Assembly: GCA_021414045.1 (NCBI GenBank)
Contig: JAIOPF010000079.1
Location: 1 to 5,076 of the forward strand
Origin: Deltaproteobacteria bacterium
GTDB lineage: Bacteria; UBA10199; DSSB01
Direction: 5' to 3'
Length of the DNA stretch: 5,076 nucleotides
Shown here piece by piece: positions 5,054 to 5,076 of the stretch. Both the position numbers and the translations under genes were made by a program. How positions within the stretch are numbered: the first letter of the stretch is position 1; each line of letters starts with the position of its first letter. The notes under the pieces are model-generated. The model did no database searches, had not been told where the DNA came from, and saw only the letters and a program-made list of their open reading frames with translations.

Positions 5054-5076
5054 TTTCTTATCTTTTCGGATTTTAG

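Overview
The window looks like chromosomal sequence of a bacterium with a Gram-negative envelope. Two lipoprotein signals, several Sec signal peptides, a Myxococcus-type cysteine-rich repeat and a Cys/transmembrane/Arg C-terminal sorting tail suggest a deltaproteobacterial-type lineage (Myxococcota, Bdellovibrionota or a related candidate group). This placement is an inference from protein style; there is no rRNA or marker gene. I see no tRNA, rRNA, CRISPR array, insertion sequence or phage gene.

Layout. 1-322 (minus): the N-terminal part of an FG-GAP/VCBS-repeat lipoprotein that runs off the left edge. 521-763 (plus): an 80-residue exported four-cysteine protein resembling the Cys-rich GLG1 repeat. 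A 20-bp perfect hairpin at 774-817, able to terminate in both directions, separates it from a convergent gene at 853-1233 (minus) for a small exported beta-rich protein resembling the LIC10280 type. 1401-2167 (plus): a two-gene operon of a small lipoprotein and a secreted protein of unknown function, with a plausible sigma-70-type promoter just upstream. 2425-3156 (plus): a PlsC/LPLAT-type acyltransferase whose reading frame continues upstream of the first ATG without a canonical start.

3177-5053 (minus): the most striking locus. Three open stretches read as one modular surface protein of about 625 residues: signal peptide, seven-proline tract, Cys-rich domain, Myxococcus-type Cys repeat, Ser/Thr/Asn linker, 13 Gly-X-Y collagen triplets, a globular domain, a second Cys-containing domain, a Pro-rich spacer and a C-terminal sorting tail. 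The frame is broken by an apparent one-base deficit in a C5 tract (plus-strand 4505-4509) and by one in-frame TAG (3738-3740). It is a decaying gene, a recoded gene, or a gene carrying sequence errors.

Almost every gene here encodes an exported or envelope protein; the acyltransferase acts on membrane lipids. There is no metabolic pathway tying them together, and their clustering may simply reflect an accessory secretome region.
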